Position numbers and translations under genes: made by a program. This document shows positions 22,525 to 33,000 of a DNA stretch of 64,000 bases, piece after piece. A model generated the notes under the pieces. It was given only the letters and a program-made list of their open reading frames with translations, did no database searches and had not been told where the DNA came from. Origin of the DNA: Streptomyces flavochromogenes (GTDB taxonomy: Bacteria; Actinomycetota; Actinomycetes; Streptomycetales; Streptomycetaceae); contig NZ_JNZO01000017.1 of assembly GCF_000717595.1 (NCBI RefSeq), positions 62,001-126,000 of the forward strand, written 5' to 3'. Position 1 is the stretch's first letter. Each line of letters opens with the position of its first letter.

Positions 22525-22623
22525 CCTGGGTCCCGCCCCTCTTTCGTCACCACGTCTGTGCCGACGTCCGTCCTCACGACGTCCGTCCTGCTGTCGAGAA
22601 GTTCAGCTTAAACAGGCCGTCCG

Positions 22624-23364
22624 TCACACGGCGGCGCGCTGGTAGAAGGGGCGCACCCGCTCCAGCATCCAGTCGCCGACCGGGTCCTGTGCCATGTCGA
22701 GCAGGATGAGGTTGACCGGCCAGGCGCATTCGACGCGGCCGAGGGCGCGGCCGAGGGCGTCCAGCGGCGCGTTGCGGTCGACGCCGTCCCAGGCGACGAG
22801 CTGGACGCCGACGAAGAGGGCGGGCTCGGTGCCCTCGACGCTGGCGAGCGCACGGCGGGCGGTGGTGACGACGCCGGTGGCCTCGAACTCGGCGGACGCG
22901 GCGGCGAGGAAGTCGACGGGGTCGTCCTGCCAGTCGGGCTCGAAGAGCCGGACGCGGCCGCCGGTGGCGGGCCCGTCGAGCGGGGTGCGGCCGACGCGGC
23001 AGAGCTCGGCGACGGCGGGCGGGGGCAGCGGGACGCCGACGACGCCGCCCGGGTTCACGGCGATGCCGAGCTGCGGGGGCAGGCCGCGGGCGAAGTCACG
23101 GGCCGGGGCGACGGTGAACGACATGTGGCTGCCGACGCAGGCGAGGAACTGCTCCTCGGAGCTGAAGACGGGGACGTACGCCGCGCCGTCGATCTCCATG
23201 GTGGCGAGGTCCAGGTTCGGGCTGTCGGGTCCGCCGCCGTTGGGCAGGGGCACCCAGACCGGGCTGCGGCCGAGGACCTCGACCAGGCGGGCGCCCGCCG
23301 AGGGGTTGCCGAGGGATGCGGCAAGGACCTCTTCCAGCTCATTGCCCGGCCACGTCACGTCCAC
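22624..23364 (-). CDS. SseB family protein, copy 2
   Basis: 246 aa paralogue of the downstream gene. It contains the matching elements NELEEVLAASLGNPSAGARL, VPVFSSEEQFLACV and LGIAVNPGGVVGVPLPPPAV. Its C-terminal half (residues ~150-246: ALFVGVQLVAWDGVDRN, DWMLERVRPFYQRAAV) matches the SseB C-terminal domain. The GTG start at 23364 gives MDVTWPGNELEEVL. The 99-bp gap between the two genes suggests an operon. It may act as a partner of copy 1. Confidence 0.85.
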   Translation of the reverse strand: MDVTWPGNELEEVLAASLGNPSAGARLVEVLGRSPVWVPLPNGGGPDSPNLDLATMEIDGAAYVPVFSSEEQFLACVGSHMSFTVAPARDFARGLPPQLGIAVNPGGVVGVPLPPPAVAELCRVGRTPLDGPATGGRVRLFEPDWQDDPVDFLAAASAEFEATGVVTTARRALASVEGTEPALFVGVQLVAWDGVDRNAPLDALGRALGRVECAWPVNLILLDMAQDPVGDWMLERVRPFYQRAAV

Positions 23365-23525
23365 GGTCCCGTTTCCCCTTCTCGCACGGCCTGCCGTACC
23401 GGCCGCCCCGGCAGCACCCTAACGCCGCCCCGGCGCCGCCGTGGCCAAAAGAAGGGGTACGGACACTTCGGGACAGGGGCGTACGTCACAGCGGCCCGCG
23501 TCGGACAGCCCCGCGCACAACGGCA

Positions 23526-23544
23526 GCGGCCCGCCTCGGGCCGC
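23526..23544 (-). terminator. Small GC-rich hairpin after the P-loop kinase gene
   Basis: GCGGCCCG-CCT-CGGGCCGC: an 8-bp stem with a 3-base loop, 27 bp past the stop of the P-loop protein on the minus strand. A T-run is absent, so termination is only probable. Confidence 0.45.
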
Positions 23545-23570
23545 CCCGCGTCCACCGCGAGGCGGCCGCC

Positions 23571-24233
23571 TCAGGCCGCGTCGCGGAAGCCGATCTTCCG
23601 CAGCGTGTCCGCCGCGTCCCGGTCGAGCAGGGTCGCCGAGGCGCAGCCGTGCGGCAGCCGGCCGGACTCCGCCGCCGCGACGAGCCGGGCGACGGCCCGC
23701 CGGTGCCGGGCGAAGGCGTACGACGAGACACCCCGGCCGCGGGTCCGCTGGCCCTCGCGGGCGGTGTCCGGGTCGACGTCGAGGAGGACCAGGTGGAGGG
23801 CCCGGCCGCGGCGGCGGGCCTCCCGGGCGAGCCAGCCCCGCACCCAGGACTGGGTGCCGCAGTCGTGGACGATCACCCCGGCACCGGACCGCAGGGCGCG
23901 GCGCAGCCCCGCGTAGTGCGCGATCCGGACCAGCGGGCGGTAGACGGCGTACGGCAGGAGGCGGGGCATCCGGGCCTCCCAGCGCTCCCGGGTGTCCTGC
24001 GAGTCGATGCCGGCGCCTTCGGCGGCGCGCCGCATGAGGGTGGACTTGCCGCTGCCGGGCAGCCCGGAGACGACCACGAGGTCGCCGGCGGCGAAGGTGA
24101 GGGCGCGGGGGCCTCGGCCGCCGCGCTCGCGCAGGTCGCGCAGGAGCCGCCCGCGGCCGCGGGTCCGGGCGCGGGCACGCTGGGACGGTATGCCGGTACT
24201 CGGCGCGTACGCGCCGGTGTGCTGGAACCTCAT
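23571..24233 (-). CDS. P-loop AAA_33-type kinase/ATPase
   Basis: 220 aa. The Walker A motif GLPGSGKST sits at residues ~57-65 (VVVSGLPGSGKSTLMRR). The rest looks like a zeta-toxin/AAA_33 phosphotransferase: VIVHDCGTQSWVRGWLARE and LHLVLLDVDPDTAREGQRTRGR. Substrate is unknown. The ATG at 24233 was chosen because upstream in-frame sequence would overlap the glycine riboswitch promoter region. It is divergent from gcvT; the neighbouring metabolic genes do not define its role. Confidence 0.82.
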   Translation of the reverse strand: MRFQHTGAYAPSTGIPSQRARARTRGRGRLLRDLRERGGRGPRALTFAAGDLVVVSGLPGSGKSTLMRRAAEGAGIDSQDTRERWEARMPRLLPYAVYRPLVRIAHYAGLRRALRSGAGVIVHDCGTQSWVRGWLAREARRRGRALHLVLLDVDPDTAREGQRTRGRGVSSYAFARHRRAVARLVAAAESGRLPHGCASATLLDRDAADTLRKIGFRDAA

Positions 24234-24390
24234 CGTCTCTCCCCCTGCCGGGCCTGGGAAGACCCTTGCCCACAAAGTGTAAAGAAACGGTAATGGGACA
24301 CAAGCGATATGCCCCGCGTGGCTCGCGTGCAATGATGTGCGCGCCAGGCGCGCACAGTCGCCACACAATCGCATACCGGCCGCTCGAATC

Positions 24391-24596
24391 CGCGCGGGAG
24401 AGTTCCGGACGCCAGCCGTGTCCGGACGCCGAAGGAGCAAGACCCTCCCTTGAATCTCTCAGGCCCCGTACCGCGTGGATGAGGCAGATCTGAAAAGCGG
24501 GACACCTGCCGTGTCCCCACCCAAGGTGCAAACCGATCTCTCGGCGACGAGATGCTCTCGGTGAACCTCTCAGGTTCCATGACAGATGGGGAGGAC
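24391..24596 (+). ncRNA. Tandem glycine riboswitch
   Basis: Two consecutive glycine aptamers lie upstream of gcvT. Aptamer 1 (about 24391-24500) shows GCGGGAGAGTTCC, GCCGAAGGAGCAA and TCTCAGGCCCC. Aptamer 2 (about 24505-24596) shows CCACCCAAGGTGCAAACC, CGGTGAACCTCTCAGGTTCC and GACAGATGGGGAGG. These are the conserved blocks of the gcvT-motif RNA. In other bacteria glycine binding turns on the downstream glycine-cleavage genes; the same is expected here for gcvT-gcvH-glyA and perhaps sdaA. Confidence 0.93.
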
Positions 24597-24655
24597 GTCC
24601 TCGCCCGTCATGTGTTTCGTCACCGATCACGCCCTTGGGACCCGGGAGCCACCCC

Positions 24656-25780
24656 ATGAGCACTGCCCCCCGTCTGACCGCCCTCGATGCCCTGCATCGT
24701 TCGCTGGGCGCGACCATGACCGACTTCGCCGGCTGGGACATGCCGCTGCGGTACGGCAGCGAGCGGGACGAGCACATCGCCGTCCGCACCAAGGCGGGTC
24801 TCTTCGACCTCTCCCACATGGGGGAGATCACCGTCACCGGCCCGCAGGCGGTCGAGCTCCTCGACCACGCCCTCGTCGGCAACATCTCCACGGTGGGCGT
24901 CGGCCGTGCCCGCTACACGATGATCTGCCAGGAGGACGGCGGCATCCTCGACGACCTGATCGTCTACCGCCTCGGCGAGACGGAGTACATGGTCGTCGCC
25001 AACGCCTCCAACGCGCAGATCGTCCTGGACGCGCTGACCGAGCGCGCGGCCGGCTTCGACGCCGAGGTGCGGGACGACCGTGACGCGTACGCCCTGATCG
25101 CGGTCCAGGGCCCGGAGTCCCCCGGCATCCTGAAGTCGATCACCGACGCCGACCTGGACGGCCTGAAGTACTACGCCGGCCTGCCCGGCACGGTCGCCGG
25201 CGTGCCCGCGCTGATCGCCCGTACCGGCTACACCGGCGAGGACGGCTTCGAGCTGTTCCTGAAGCCCGAGCACGCCGAGGGCGTCTGGAAGGCGCTGACC
25301 GAGGCCGGCGCGCCGGTCGGTCTGATCCCCTGCGGCCTGTCCTGCCGCGACACGCTCCGCCTGGAGGCGGGCATGCCGCTGTACGGCCACGAGCTGACCA
25401 CGGCGCTGACCCCCTTCGACGCGGGCCTCGGCCGGGTCGTGAAGTTCGAGAAGACGACCAACGACGGCCGTTTCGTCGGCCGTGAGGCGCTGGAGAAGGC
25501 CGCCGAGCGCGCCGAGACCGCCCCGCCGCGCAAGCTCGTCGGTCTGGTCGCCGAGGGCCGCCGGGTCCCGCGTGCCGGCTTCTCCGTGGTCAAGGACGGC
25601 GTGGTGATCGGCGAGGTCACCTCCGGCGCCCCGTCCCCGACGCTCGGAAAGCCGATCGCCATGGCGTACGTGGACGCGGCGCACGCCGAGCCCGGCACCC
25701 AGGGTGTAGGTGTGGACATCCGCGGCACCCACGAGGCGTACGAGGTCGTGGCACTGCCGTTCTACAAGCGCCAGAAGTGA
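24656..25780 (+). CDS. gcvT: Glycine cleavage system T protein (aminomethyltransferase)
   Basis: 374 aa tetrahydrofolate-dependent aminomethyltransferase. It contains [20 protein letters not shown], the DLSHMGEI motif, [20 protein letters not shown] and [20 protein letters not shown], all typical of GcvT. The ATG at 24656 follows GGGAGCC; an in-frame start at 24635 would add seven unsupported residues. It is the first gene under the glycine riboswitch. gcvP is not present in this window. Confidence 0.97.
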   Translation: MSTAPRLTALDALHRSLGATMTDFAGWDMPLRYGSERDEHIAVRTKAGLFDLSHMGEITVTGPQAVELLDHALVGNISTVGVGRARYTMICQEDGGILDDLIVYRLGETEYMVVANASNAQIVLDALTERAAGFDAEVRDDRDAYALIAVQGPESPGILKSITDADLDGLKYYAGLPGTVAGVPALIARTGYTGEDGFELFLKPEHAEGVWKALTEAGAPVGLIPCGLSCRDTLRLEAGMPLYGHELTTALTPFDAGLGRVVKFEKTTNDGRFVGREALEKAAERAETAPPRKLVGLVAEGRRVPRAGFSVVKDGVVIGEVTSGAPSPTLGKPIAMAYVDAAHAEPGTQGVGVDIRGTHEAYEVVALPFYKRQK

Positions 25781-25857
25781 CGTATCCGTCTCACTTCGCG
25801 TCTCACCCCGTAAGACCCACGTTCATCAGTACTCCCCCGATCCAGGAGAATCAGGCC

Positions 25858-26235
25858 ATGAGCAACCCCCAGCAGCTGCGCTACACCAAGGAGCACGAGT
25901 GGCTGTCGGACGCCGAGGGCGGCGTCTCGACCGTCGGCATCACGGAGTTCGCCGCCAACGCGCTCGGTGACGTCGTCTACGCCCAGCTCCCCGAGGTCGG
26001 CTCCACGGTCACCGCGGGCGAGACCTGCGGCGAGCTGGAGTCGACGAAGTCCGTGAGCGACCTGTACTCCCCCGTGACGGGTGAGGTCGTCGCCGCCAAC
26101 CAGGACGTGGTGGACGACCCGTCGCTGGTGAACACGGCTCCGTTCGAGGGTGGCTGGCTGTTCAAGGTGCGCGTCACGGGTGAGCCGGACGAGCTGCTCT
26201 CCGCCGACGAGTACACCGCGTTCTCCGGGAACTGA
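25858..26235 (+). CDS. gcvH: Glycine cleavage system H protein
   Basis: 125 aa lipoyl carrier shuttling the aminomethyl group between P, T and L proteins. The lipoylated Lys is Lys64 in [19 protein letters not shown]. The ATG at 25858 is preceded by CCAGGAGAATCAGGCC, giving a good ribosome-binding site. A longer in-frame reading from 25777 runs into the gcvT stop and is rejected. Confidence 0.97.
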   Translation: MSNPQQLRYTKEHEWLSDAEGGVSTVGITEFAANALGDVVYAQLPEVGSTVTAGETCGELESTKSVSDLYSPVTGEVVAANQDVVDDPSLVNTAPFEGGWLFKVRVTGEPDELLSADEYTAFSGN

Positions 26236-26266
26236 GACCGGGCCCGAGACCCTTAGGGATCGATTC

Positions 26267-27535
26267 ATGTCGCTTCTGAACACTCCCCTCCACGAGCTGG
26301 ACCCCGACGTCGCCGCCGCCGTCGACGCCGAGCTCCGCCGTCAGCAGTCCACGCTCGAGATGATCGCCTCGGAGAACTTCGCTCCGGTCGCCGTCATGGA
26401 GGCGCAGGGCTCCGTCCTCACCAACAAGTACGCCGAGGGCTACCCGGGCCGCCGCTACTACGGTGGCTGCGAGCACGTCGACGTCGCCGAGCAGATCGCG
26501 ATCGACCGGATCAAGGACCTGTTCGGCGCCGAGTACGCCAACGTCCAGCCGCACTCCGGTGCCTCCGCGAACCAGGCCGCCCTCTTCGCGATCGCCCAGC
26601 CCGGCGACACGATCCTGGGTCTGGACCTGGCGCACGGCGGTCACCTGACCCACGGCATGCGCCTGAACTTCTCGGGCAAGCAGTTCAACGTGGTCGCGTA
26701 CCACGTGGACGAGGCCGGTCTGGTCGACATGGCCGAGGTCGAGCGCCTCGCCAAGGAACACCGCCCCAAGGTGATCATCGCGGGCTGGTCCGCCTACCCG
26801 CGGCAGCTGGACTTCGCCGAGTTCCGCCGGATCGCGGACGAGGTCGAGGCCTACCTGTGGGTCGACATGGCCCACTTCGCGGGTCTGGTCGCGGCCGGTC
26901 TGCACCCGAACCCGGTCGAGCACGCGGACGTGGTGACCTCCACCACGCACAAGACGCTCGGCGGCCCCCGCGGCGGCATCATCCTGGCGAAGAAGGAGTT
27001 CGCGAAGAAGCTGAACTCCTCGGTCTTCCCCGGCTTCCAGGGCGGCCCGCTGGAGCACGTGATCGCGGCCAAGGCCGTCTCCTTCAAGGTCGCCGCCTCG
27101 GAGGAGTTCAAGGAGCGCCAGCAGCGCACCCTGGACGGTGCCCGCATCATCGCCGAGCGCCTGGTCCAGGACGACGTCACCGCCCACGGTGTCTCCGTCC
27201 TGTCCGGCGGTACGGACGTCCACCTGCTCCTCGTCGACCTGCGCGACAGCGAGCTGGACGGCCAGCAGGCCGAGGACCGTCTCCACGAGGTCGGCATCAC
27301 GGTCAACCGGAACGCCGTTCCGAACGACCCGCGCCCGCCGATGGTCACCTCGGGTCTGCGCATCGGTACGCCGGCGCTCGCGACCCGCGGTTTCCAGGCC
27401 GAGGACTTCACCGAGGTCGGCGACATCATCGCGGAGACCCTGAAGCCCGGCTTCGACGCCGACAAGGCCGCGTCGCTGAAGGCCCGGGTCACGGCGCTCG
27501 CCGACAAGCACCCGCTGTACCCCGGCCTGAAGTAG
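26267..27535 (+). CDS. glyA: Serine hydroxymethyltransferase
   Basis: 422 aa PLP enzyme interconverting serine and glycine with tetrahydrofolate. It contains EMIASENF, the YGGCEHVD motif, [12 protein letters not shown], and the PLP Lys in [15 protein letters not shown] (Lys229). It follows gcvH by 31 bp, so it is part of the riboswitch-controlled unit and links the glycine cleavage system to serine. A second SHMT gene elsewhere in the genome cannot be excluded. Confidence 0.98.
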   Translation: MSLLNTPLHELDPDVAAAVDAELRRQQSTLEMIASENFAPVAVMEAQGSVLTNKYAEGYPGRRYYGGCEHVDVAEQIAIDRIKDLFGAEYANVQPHSGASANQAALFAIAQPGDTILGLDLAHGGHLTHGMRLNFSGKQFNVVAYHVDEAGLVDMAEVERLAKEHRPKVIIAGWSAYPRQLDFAEFRRIADEVEAYLWVDMAHFAGLVAAGLHPNPVEHADVVTSTTHKTLGGPRGGIILAKKEFAKKLNSSVFPGFQGGPLEHVIAAKAVSFKVAASEEFKERQQRTLDGARIIAERLVQDDVTAHGVSVLSGGTDVHLLLVDLRDSELDGQQAEDRLHEVGITVNRNAVPNDPRPPMVTSGLRIGTPALATRGFQAEDFTEVGDIIAETLKPGFDADKAASLKARVTALADKHPLYPGLK

Positions 27536-27588
27536 TTTCGTACCCTTTTGTTCTGCGGCCGGTCTGCGGTCGTTGGTTGGGAACCTTC

Positions 27589-27626
27589 GGGGCACCGCGC
27601 ACACTGGACAGTGAGCGCGGTGCCCC
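27589..27626. terminator. 12-bp hairpin between glyA and sdaA
   Basis: GGGGCACCGCGC and GCGCGGTGCCCC are perfect complements with a 14-base loop, 53 bp after the glyA stop. It may terminate or attenuate the gcv-glyA transcript before sdaA. Confidence 0.6.
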
Positions 27627-27724
27627 ACCCCATGTCCTCGCGCCGTACCGCACGTCCTTCCTCTCCGCGCTTTTCTGCTCCACCCCGGCAGACAACGGCG
27701 TCTAGCCCCCACAAGGAGTCCTCC

Positions 27725-29095
<1,371 letters not shown>

Positions 29096-29116
29096 ATCGG
29101 TTGTTCACGTGACGGT

Positions 29117-29152
29117 CCCCGGGCCGGGCGGCCGCCGCCGCCCGGGCCGGGG
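29117..29152. terminator. Bidirectional hairpin between sdaA and the small secreted protein gene
   Basis: A 16-bp GC-only stem with one mismatch (29117-29132 and 29137-29152) and a CGCC-type loop lies between two convergent genes, 22 bp after the sdaA stop. Confidence 0.6.
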
Positions 29153-29157
29153 CCGGG

Positions 29158-29397
29158 TCAGTACCGCACCCAGAGGACGATCACGTCCGGGCGGGTGGAG
29201 GTGAAGGGCTCGCAGAGGAAGATCGGGCCCCAGATCTGGTAGCCGGCCCGACCGGCGGCCTGGCATTCGGCGTACGAGGCGTGGTGGCTGCGGGCGTAGA
29301 AGCCGGGGCCCGCGGCCTCGGCGGCGCCGGCGGTGCCCAGCGCGAGGGCACCGGCCGTGGCCGCGGTGGCGAGTGCGGCTGCGATGCGACGGTACAT
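29158..29397 (-). CDS. Small secreted protein of unknown function
   Basis: 79 aa. A clear Sec signal peptide (MYRRIAAALATAATAGALAL, cleavage expected after AEA at about residue 28) leaves a ~50-residue mature protein with two Cys (YAECQAAG and FLCEP) that may form a disulfide. The start is supported by CAGGAGGACATGCC before ATG 29397. I do not recognise a family. It ends near the sdaA terminator and is followed upstream by an unrelated monooxygenase gene. Confidence 0.75.
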   Translation of the reverse strand: MYRRIAAALATAATAGALALGTAGAAEAAGPGFYARSHHASYAECQAAGRAGYQIWGPIFLCEPFTSTRPDVIVLWVRY

Positions 29398-29557
29398 GGC
29401 ATGTCCTCCTGAAAACGCCGGGATGCCCCGGCGGAGTGCGTGACGATGCGATGTGGTGCGGTACGTGCGGGCTGCGCAGCCGGGGACGAACGTACCGTCG
29501 CGGACAGAGGCACACAATAGGTCTAGGCCAATGCGTCAGGTCGCTTCGGCGTGTCCG

Positions 29558-30784
29558 TCACGCCGGGGTCGGCACCACGCTCCTGCCCGTCTCGTGGGCG
29601 TACAGCATCGCCCGGTCGCGGAGGGCCGCGTGGACGGCCATGCGGGCGTCGCGGCGGCGCTGGGCCGGCCCGTCGGGCAGGTGCAGGATGCCGGCGTTGC
29701 CGCGCGAGCCGCGCTGGATCTCCGCCGTGCGGGGGATCCGGAGCGACTGGTAGCGGTCGAGCCGGACCGCGGTCGTCGACGGCGCCGGGTCGGCCAGACA
29801 GGCCGCCAGGTCCATCGCGTCCTCGACCGCCTGGTTCGCGCCCTGCGCCATGAACGGCAGCATCGGGTGGGCCGCGTCGCCGAGCAGGGTCAGCCGGCGC
29901 GAGGACCACACGTCCAGCGGCGGCCGGTCGTGCAGCGCCCACTGGAGGGTCGTCTCCACGGCGCCCACGACGTCCGCGACCAGCCCGGTCCAGCCGCCGA
30001 ACACCCGGCGCAGCGCCTCCGGATCGCCGGGGACCGACCAGGACTCGCCCGGGGACTGCGCCATCGGCACCGTCGCCGCGAAGCTCAGGTACTCCCCCGC
30101 CGCGACCGGGTAGCACACGAAGTGCCCGCCCGGGCCGAGCCAGAGGCGCACCAGAGGCGCGCGGGCCGCGTCCGGGAGCCGGTCCATGGGCACCAGCCCC
30201 CGGTAGATGCCGAGCCCCGAGAACTCGGGCTCGTCGCGCCGGAACGCCTCGCGGACCGTGGAGTGGATGCCGTCGGCGCCCACCACCAGCTCCGCCCCGC
30301 GGACGGTTCCGTCCTCGAAGGCCAGCCGGACGCCGTCACCCGACGCGTCCGTCTCCCGCGCCTCGCTGAGGCGTTCGCCCAGCTTGAGGCTGCCCTCGTC
30401 GACGAGGGTGAGGAGCGCGTCGTGGAGATGCGCCCGGTGCACCGTGTAGTACGGGGCTCCGAACATCCGCTCGCACTCCGCGCCGAGGGGCGTCCGGGCG
30501 ATCGGCCGTCCGCTCCACCCCCGTACCTCCATGGCCTCGATCGCCACCGCCCGCTCGCGCAGGGCCGGGCCGAGGCCGAGCCGCAGCAGCGGCCTGACCG
30601 CGTTGGGCGAGAGCTGCACTCCCGCCCCCACCTCCGCGAGCCGCCGCGTCTGTTCGTACACCGTGTACGGAATGCCCATGGAGGAGAGCGCACCGGCCAG
30701 CGTCAGTCCGCCGATGCCGGCACCGACCACCGAGACGTGCGGCCGCTCCTCCGCTCCCCACTCGTCCAGATCCCCGAACCGCAC
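29558..30784 (-). CDS. FAD-dependent monooxygenase (salicylate/6-hydroxynicotinate hydroxylase-like)
   Basis: 408 aa class A flavoprotein hydroxylase. The N-terminal FAD-binding GxGxxG is VSVVGAGIGGLTLAGAL, the DG motif is ELVVGADGIHSTVRE, and the GD motif is LTLLGDAAHPMLPFMAQGANQAVEDA. An aromatic substrate is expected from the family. The start is uncertain: GTG at 30784 gives a family-like short leader. An ATG at 30880 and a TTG at 30904 in frame would add 32 or 40 residues. It is divergent from the ABC exporter genes and borders the biosynthetic region, but membership in that pathway is not shown. Confidence 0.87.
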   Translation of the reverse strand: MRFGDLDEWGAEERPHVSVVGAGIGGLTLAGALSSMGIPYTVYEQTRRLAEVGAGVQLSPNAVRPLLRLGLGPALRERAVAIEAMEVRGWSGRPIARTPLGAECERMFGAPYYTVHRAHLHDALLTLVDEGSLKLGERLSEARETDASGDGVRLAFEDGTVRGAELVVGADGIHSTVREAFRRDEPEFSGLGIYRGLVPMDRLPDAARAPLVRLWLGPGGHFVCYPVAAGEYLSFAATVPMAQSPGESWSVPGDPEALRRVFGGWTGLVADVVGAVETTLQWALHDRPPLDVWSSRRLTLLGDAAHPMLPFMAQGANQAVEDAMDLAACLADPAPSTTAVRLDRYQSLRIPRTAEIQRGSRGNAGILHLPDGPAQRRRDARMAVHAALRDRAMLYAHETGRSVVPTPA

Positions 30785-31102
30785 CTTTGAGACCGCCTTC
30801 CGCGTCGCTGCTGTGTCGGCACCGTCGGCGTCGCCGGCCGCGGTCTCCCGCAGTCCGGCCGTCCGCCGCACCCCGAGCATGGGTCGCCCACCGGCCCCCG
30901 GCAACGCGGGTCACGCCCCCCTCTGACAACTGTCGCGGCTTCCATGACGTCCGTCACCGCCGCCCCCGCGGGCCCGGCCGGGCCCGCCGGCCCGCCCCTA
31001 ACGTCGAGGCTGCGCCCCGGAGTCCGTCTGCGGGCGACGACCCCACGACGTCCCACCACCACACGCCGGGAGGCACACAGTGACACGAGCCGAGGGACCG
31101 CG
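30785..31102. other. Divergent promoter region between monooxygenase and ABC exporter
   Basis: About 318 bases. Part may encode an N-terminal extension of the monooxygenase if the ATG at 30880 is used. It should hold both divergent promoters; no operator is obvious. GAGGGACCGCG just before 31103 is the ribosome-binding site of the ABC gene. Confidence 0.4.
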
Positions 31103-32092
31103 GTGACCGCCGCGGTGGCCGTGGAAGGCCTGCAGAAGCGGTACGGCGACCACGAGGCCGTGCGCGGCGTCGACTTCAGCGTCGCGGAGGGCGAGATCTT
31201 CGCCCTGCTCGGGCCGAACGGCGCGGGCAAGACCACCACCCTGGAGATCCTGGAGGGCTTCCGGGAGCGCGACGGCGGGCGGGTCGAGGTCCTCGGCCGC
31301 GACCCCGGCGTGAAGGCCGACGGCCACTGGCTGCGCGGCCAGGTCGGCCTCGTCCTCCAGGACATCGCCGTGGAGCCCTATCTGTCGGTACGGGAGACCG
31401 TGGCCCGCAACGCCGGCTACTACCCGGACCCGCGGAACGTCGACGAACTGCTCGACCTCGTCGGCCTGAACGAGAAGAAGGGCGCCAAGGTCAAGGACCT
31501 GTCCGGCGGCCAGAAGCGCCGCCTCGACCTGGCGCTCGGCGTCGTCGGCCGGCCCAGGCTGCTGTTCCTGGACGAGCCGACCACCGGCTTCGACCCGAAC
31601 GCGCGCCGCGGCGCCTGGGACGTCGTGCGCAATCTGCGCGACGACGGCACCACCATCGTCCTCACCACCCACTACATGGACGAGGCGCAGGCGCTGGCCG
31701 ACTCGGTCGTGGTCATCGCCGAGGGCCGCATCGTCGCCTCGGGCACCCCGGACACCCTCGGCGGCCGCGACAGCGCCCAGACCCGGATCCGTTTCGCGCT
31801 GCCGACGGGCGCCGCGCTCGCCGACGTACCCCTGCCGGTGAGCGATGTGGAGGACGGCCTGGTGACGGCCGAGACGACCGAGCCGACGGCCGCGCTGCAC
31901 CGGCTGACCGGCTGGGCGCTCGACCGGGGCACGCCGCTCGACCGGCTGACCGTCGAACAGCCCACGCTCGAGGACGTCTACCTGAGCCTGACCAGCGAGT
32001 ACGTACAGCAGGAAGCCTCCTCGCCGTCGGCCGCGCGGGAGCGCAAGGCGCCCGCCGGACGAGGCCGCCGACCCGGACGGAGCCGCTCATGA
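31103..32092 (+). CDS. ABC-2 exporter ATP-binding protein
   Basis: 329 aa drug-type (DrrA-like) ATPase. Walker A is GPNGAGKTTT, the signature is LSGGQKRRLDLALG, Walker B is LLFLDEPTTGFD, and the H-loop is LTTHYMDEA. The C-terminal ~120 residues are a DrrA-type extension. The GTG at 31103 (reads MTAAVAVEGLQKRYG) follows GAGGGACCGCG; a longer frame from 30944 would be low-complexity. Its stop overlaps the start of the permease (ATGA). It lies 0.9 kb from the thiopeptide-type operon and is a candidate exporter/self-resistance pump for it. Confidence 0.93.
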   Translation: MTAAVAVEGLQKRYGDHEAVRGVDFSVAEGEIFALLGPNGAGKTTTLEILEGFRERDGGRVEVLGRDPGVKADGHWLRGQVGLVLQDIAVEPYLSVRETVARNAGYYPDPRNVDELLDLVGLNEKKGAKVKDLSGGQKRRLDLALGVVGRPRLLFLDEPTTGFDPNARRGAWDVVRNLRDDGTTIVLTTHYMDEAQALADSVVVIAEGRIVASGTPDTLGGRDSAQTRIRFALPTGAALADVPLPVSDVEDGLVTAETTEPTAALHRLTGWALDRGTPLDRLTVEQPTLEDVYLSLTSEYVQQEASSPSAARERKAPAGRGRRPGRSRS

Positions 32093-32922
32093 CCACCCTG
32101 ATCCCCCCGACCGCCGAGACGACCGCCCCGGCGGCCTCGGCGACCCGCGCGGACGCCCCGCGCGAGCGGAACCAGCTGGCCCTGCTCGGCCATCAGATCC
32201 GTTACGAGCAGCTGTCGTTCTGGCGCAACCCGCAGTCGATGGTCTTCACCTTCGTGCTGCCGATCGTCATCATCGGCATCTTCGGTGCCGTGTTCAGCGG
32301 CAGTGAGGGCCAGGACTTCTTCTTCGGTCTGACCGGCATGCAGTACTACACGCCGGTGATCGCCGCCGTGTCCGTACTCGGCGCCTGCTACGGCCAGTTG
32401 GCGATCGTGCTCGCGATGCGCCGGCAGACCGGGGTCCTCAAGCGGCTGCACGCCACGCCGCTGCCCGCCTGGGTCTACTTCGCCGGTCTGCTCGTGCACT
32501 GCGTCGTCGTCAGCATCGTCGACGTCGCGCTCGTCTTCGGCATCGGGGCGCTCTACGGCGTCGACCTGCCCACCCACTGGGGGGCGGTCCTGCTGACGCT
32601 CGTCCTCGGCGCGGCGAGCTTCTGCGCGCTCGGTGTCGGCGTGGCCTCGCTCATCAAGAACTCGGAGGCGGCCCCGGCCGTCGTACAGTTCATCCAGTTC
32701 CCGCTGGTCTTCATCTCGGGCAGCTACTTCCCGATCCACGCGGAGCTCCTCAACACCATCGCGGGCCTGCTGCCCGTCAAGCCGTTCAACGACGCGATGC
32801 TGGCGCTCTTCACCCAGGACGCCGGCTTCCAGTGGCGTGACCTGGCGGTGCTCGCCGCGTGGGGTGTCATCGGCGCCCTGATCGCCGTCCGCAGCTTCCG
32901 CTGGGACCCCCGCCCCGAGTAG
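32089..32922 (+). CDS. ABC-2 type permease
   Basis: 277 aa with six predicted helices. The first is QSMVFTFVLPIVIIGIFGAVF; the segment QFPLVFISGSYFPIHAEL is the ABC-2 signature near helix 5. It pairs with the upstream ATPase by a 4-bp overlap. The N-terminal ~30 residues are a hydrophilic Ala/Thr/Pro tail. It ends at a strong bidirectional terminator that separates it from the thiopeptide operon. Confidence 0.93.
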   Translation: MTTLIPPTAETTAPAASATRADAPRERNQLALLGHQIRYEQLSFWRNPQSMVFTFVLPIVIIGIFGAVFSGSEGQDFFFGLTGMQYYTPVIAAVSVLGACYGQLAIVLAMRRQTGVLKRLHATPLPAWVYFAGLLVHCVVVSIVDVALVFGIGALYGVDLPTHWGAVLLTLVLGAASFCALGVGVASLIKNSEAAPAVVQFIQFPLVFISGSYFPIHAELLNTIAGLLPVKPFNDAMLALFTQDAGFQWRDLAVLAAWGVIGALIAVRSFRWDPRPE

Positions 32923-32941
32923 GAACGGGTGCGCATCACGA

Positions 32942-32973
32942 AAAGGCCCGACCGGGAGACCGGCCGGGCCTTT
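32942..32973. terminator. Bidirectional terminator between ABC exporter and thiopeptide operon
   Basis: AAAGGCCCG-A-CCGG / CCGG-C-CGGGCCTTT forms a 13-bp stem with one mismatch and a GAGA loop. It is flanked by A-run and T-run, so it works in both directions for the two convergent genes. Confidence 0.85.
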
Positions 32974-33000
32974 CGTGTTCCCCGTGGGGGGGGTCTGTGG

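Noticed and set aside
31080..31086. GTGACAC before the ABC exporter as a copy of the cluster motif
   Set aside because: Only seven bases match and the 54-bp position would fall inside the coding sequence, so regulation by the cluster activator is not supported.
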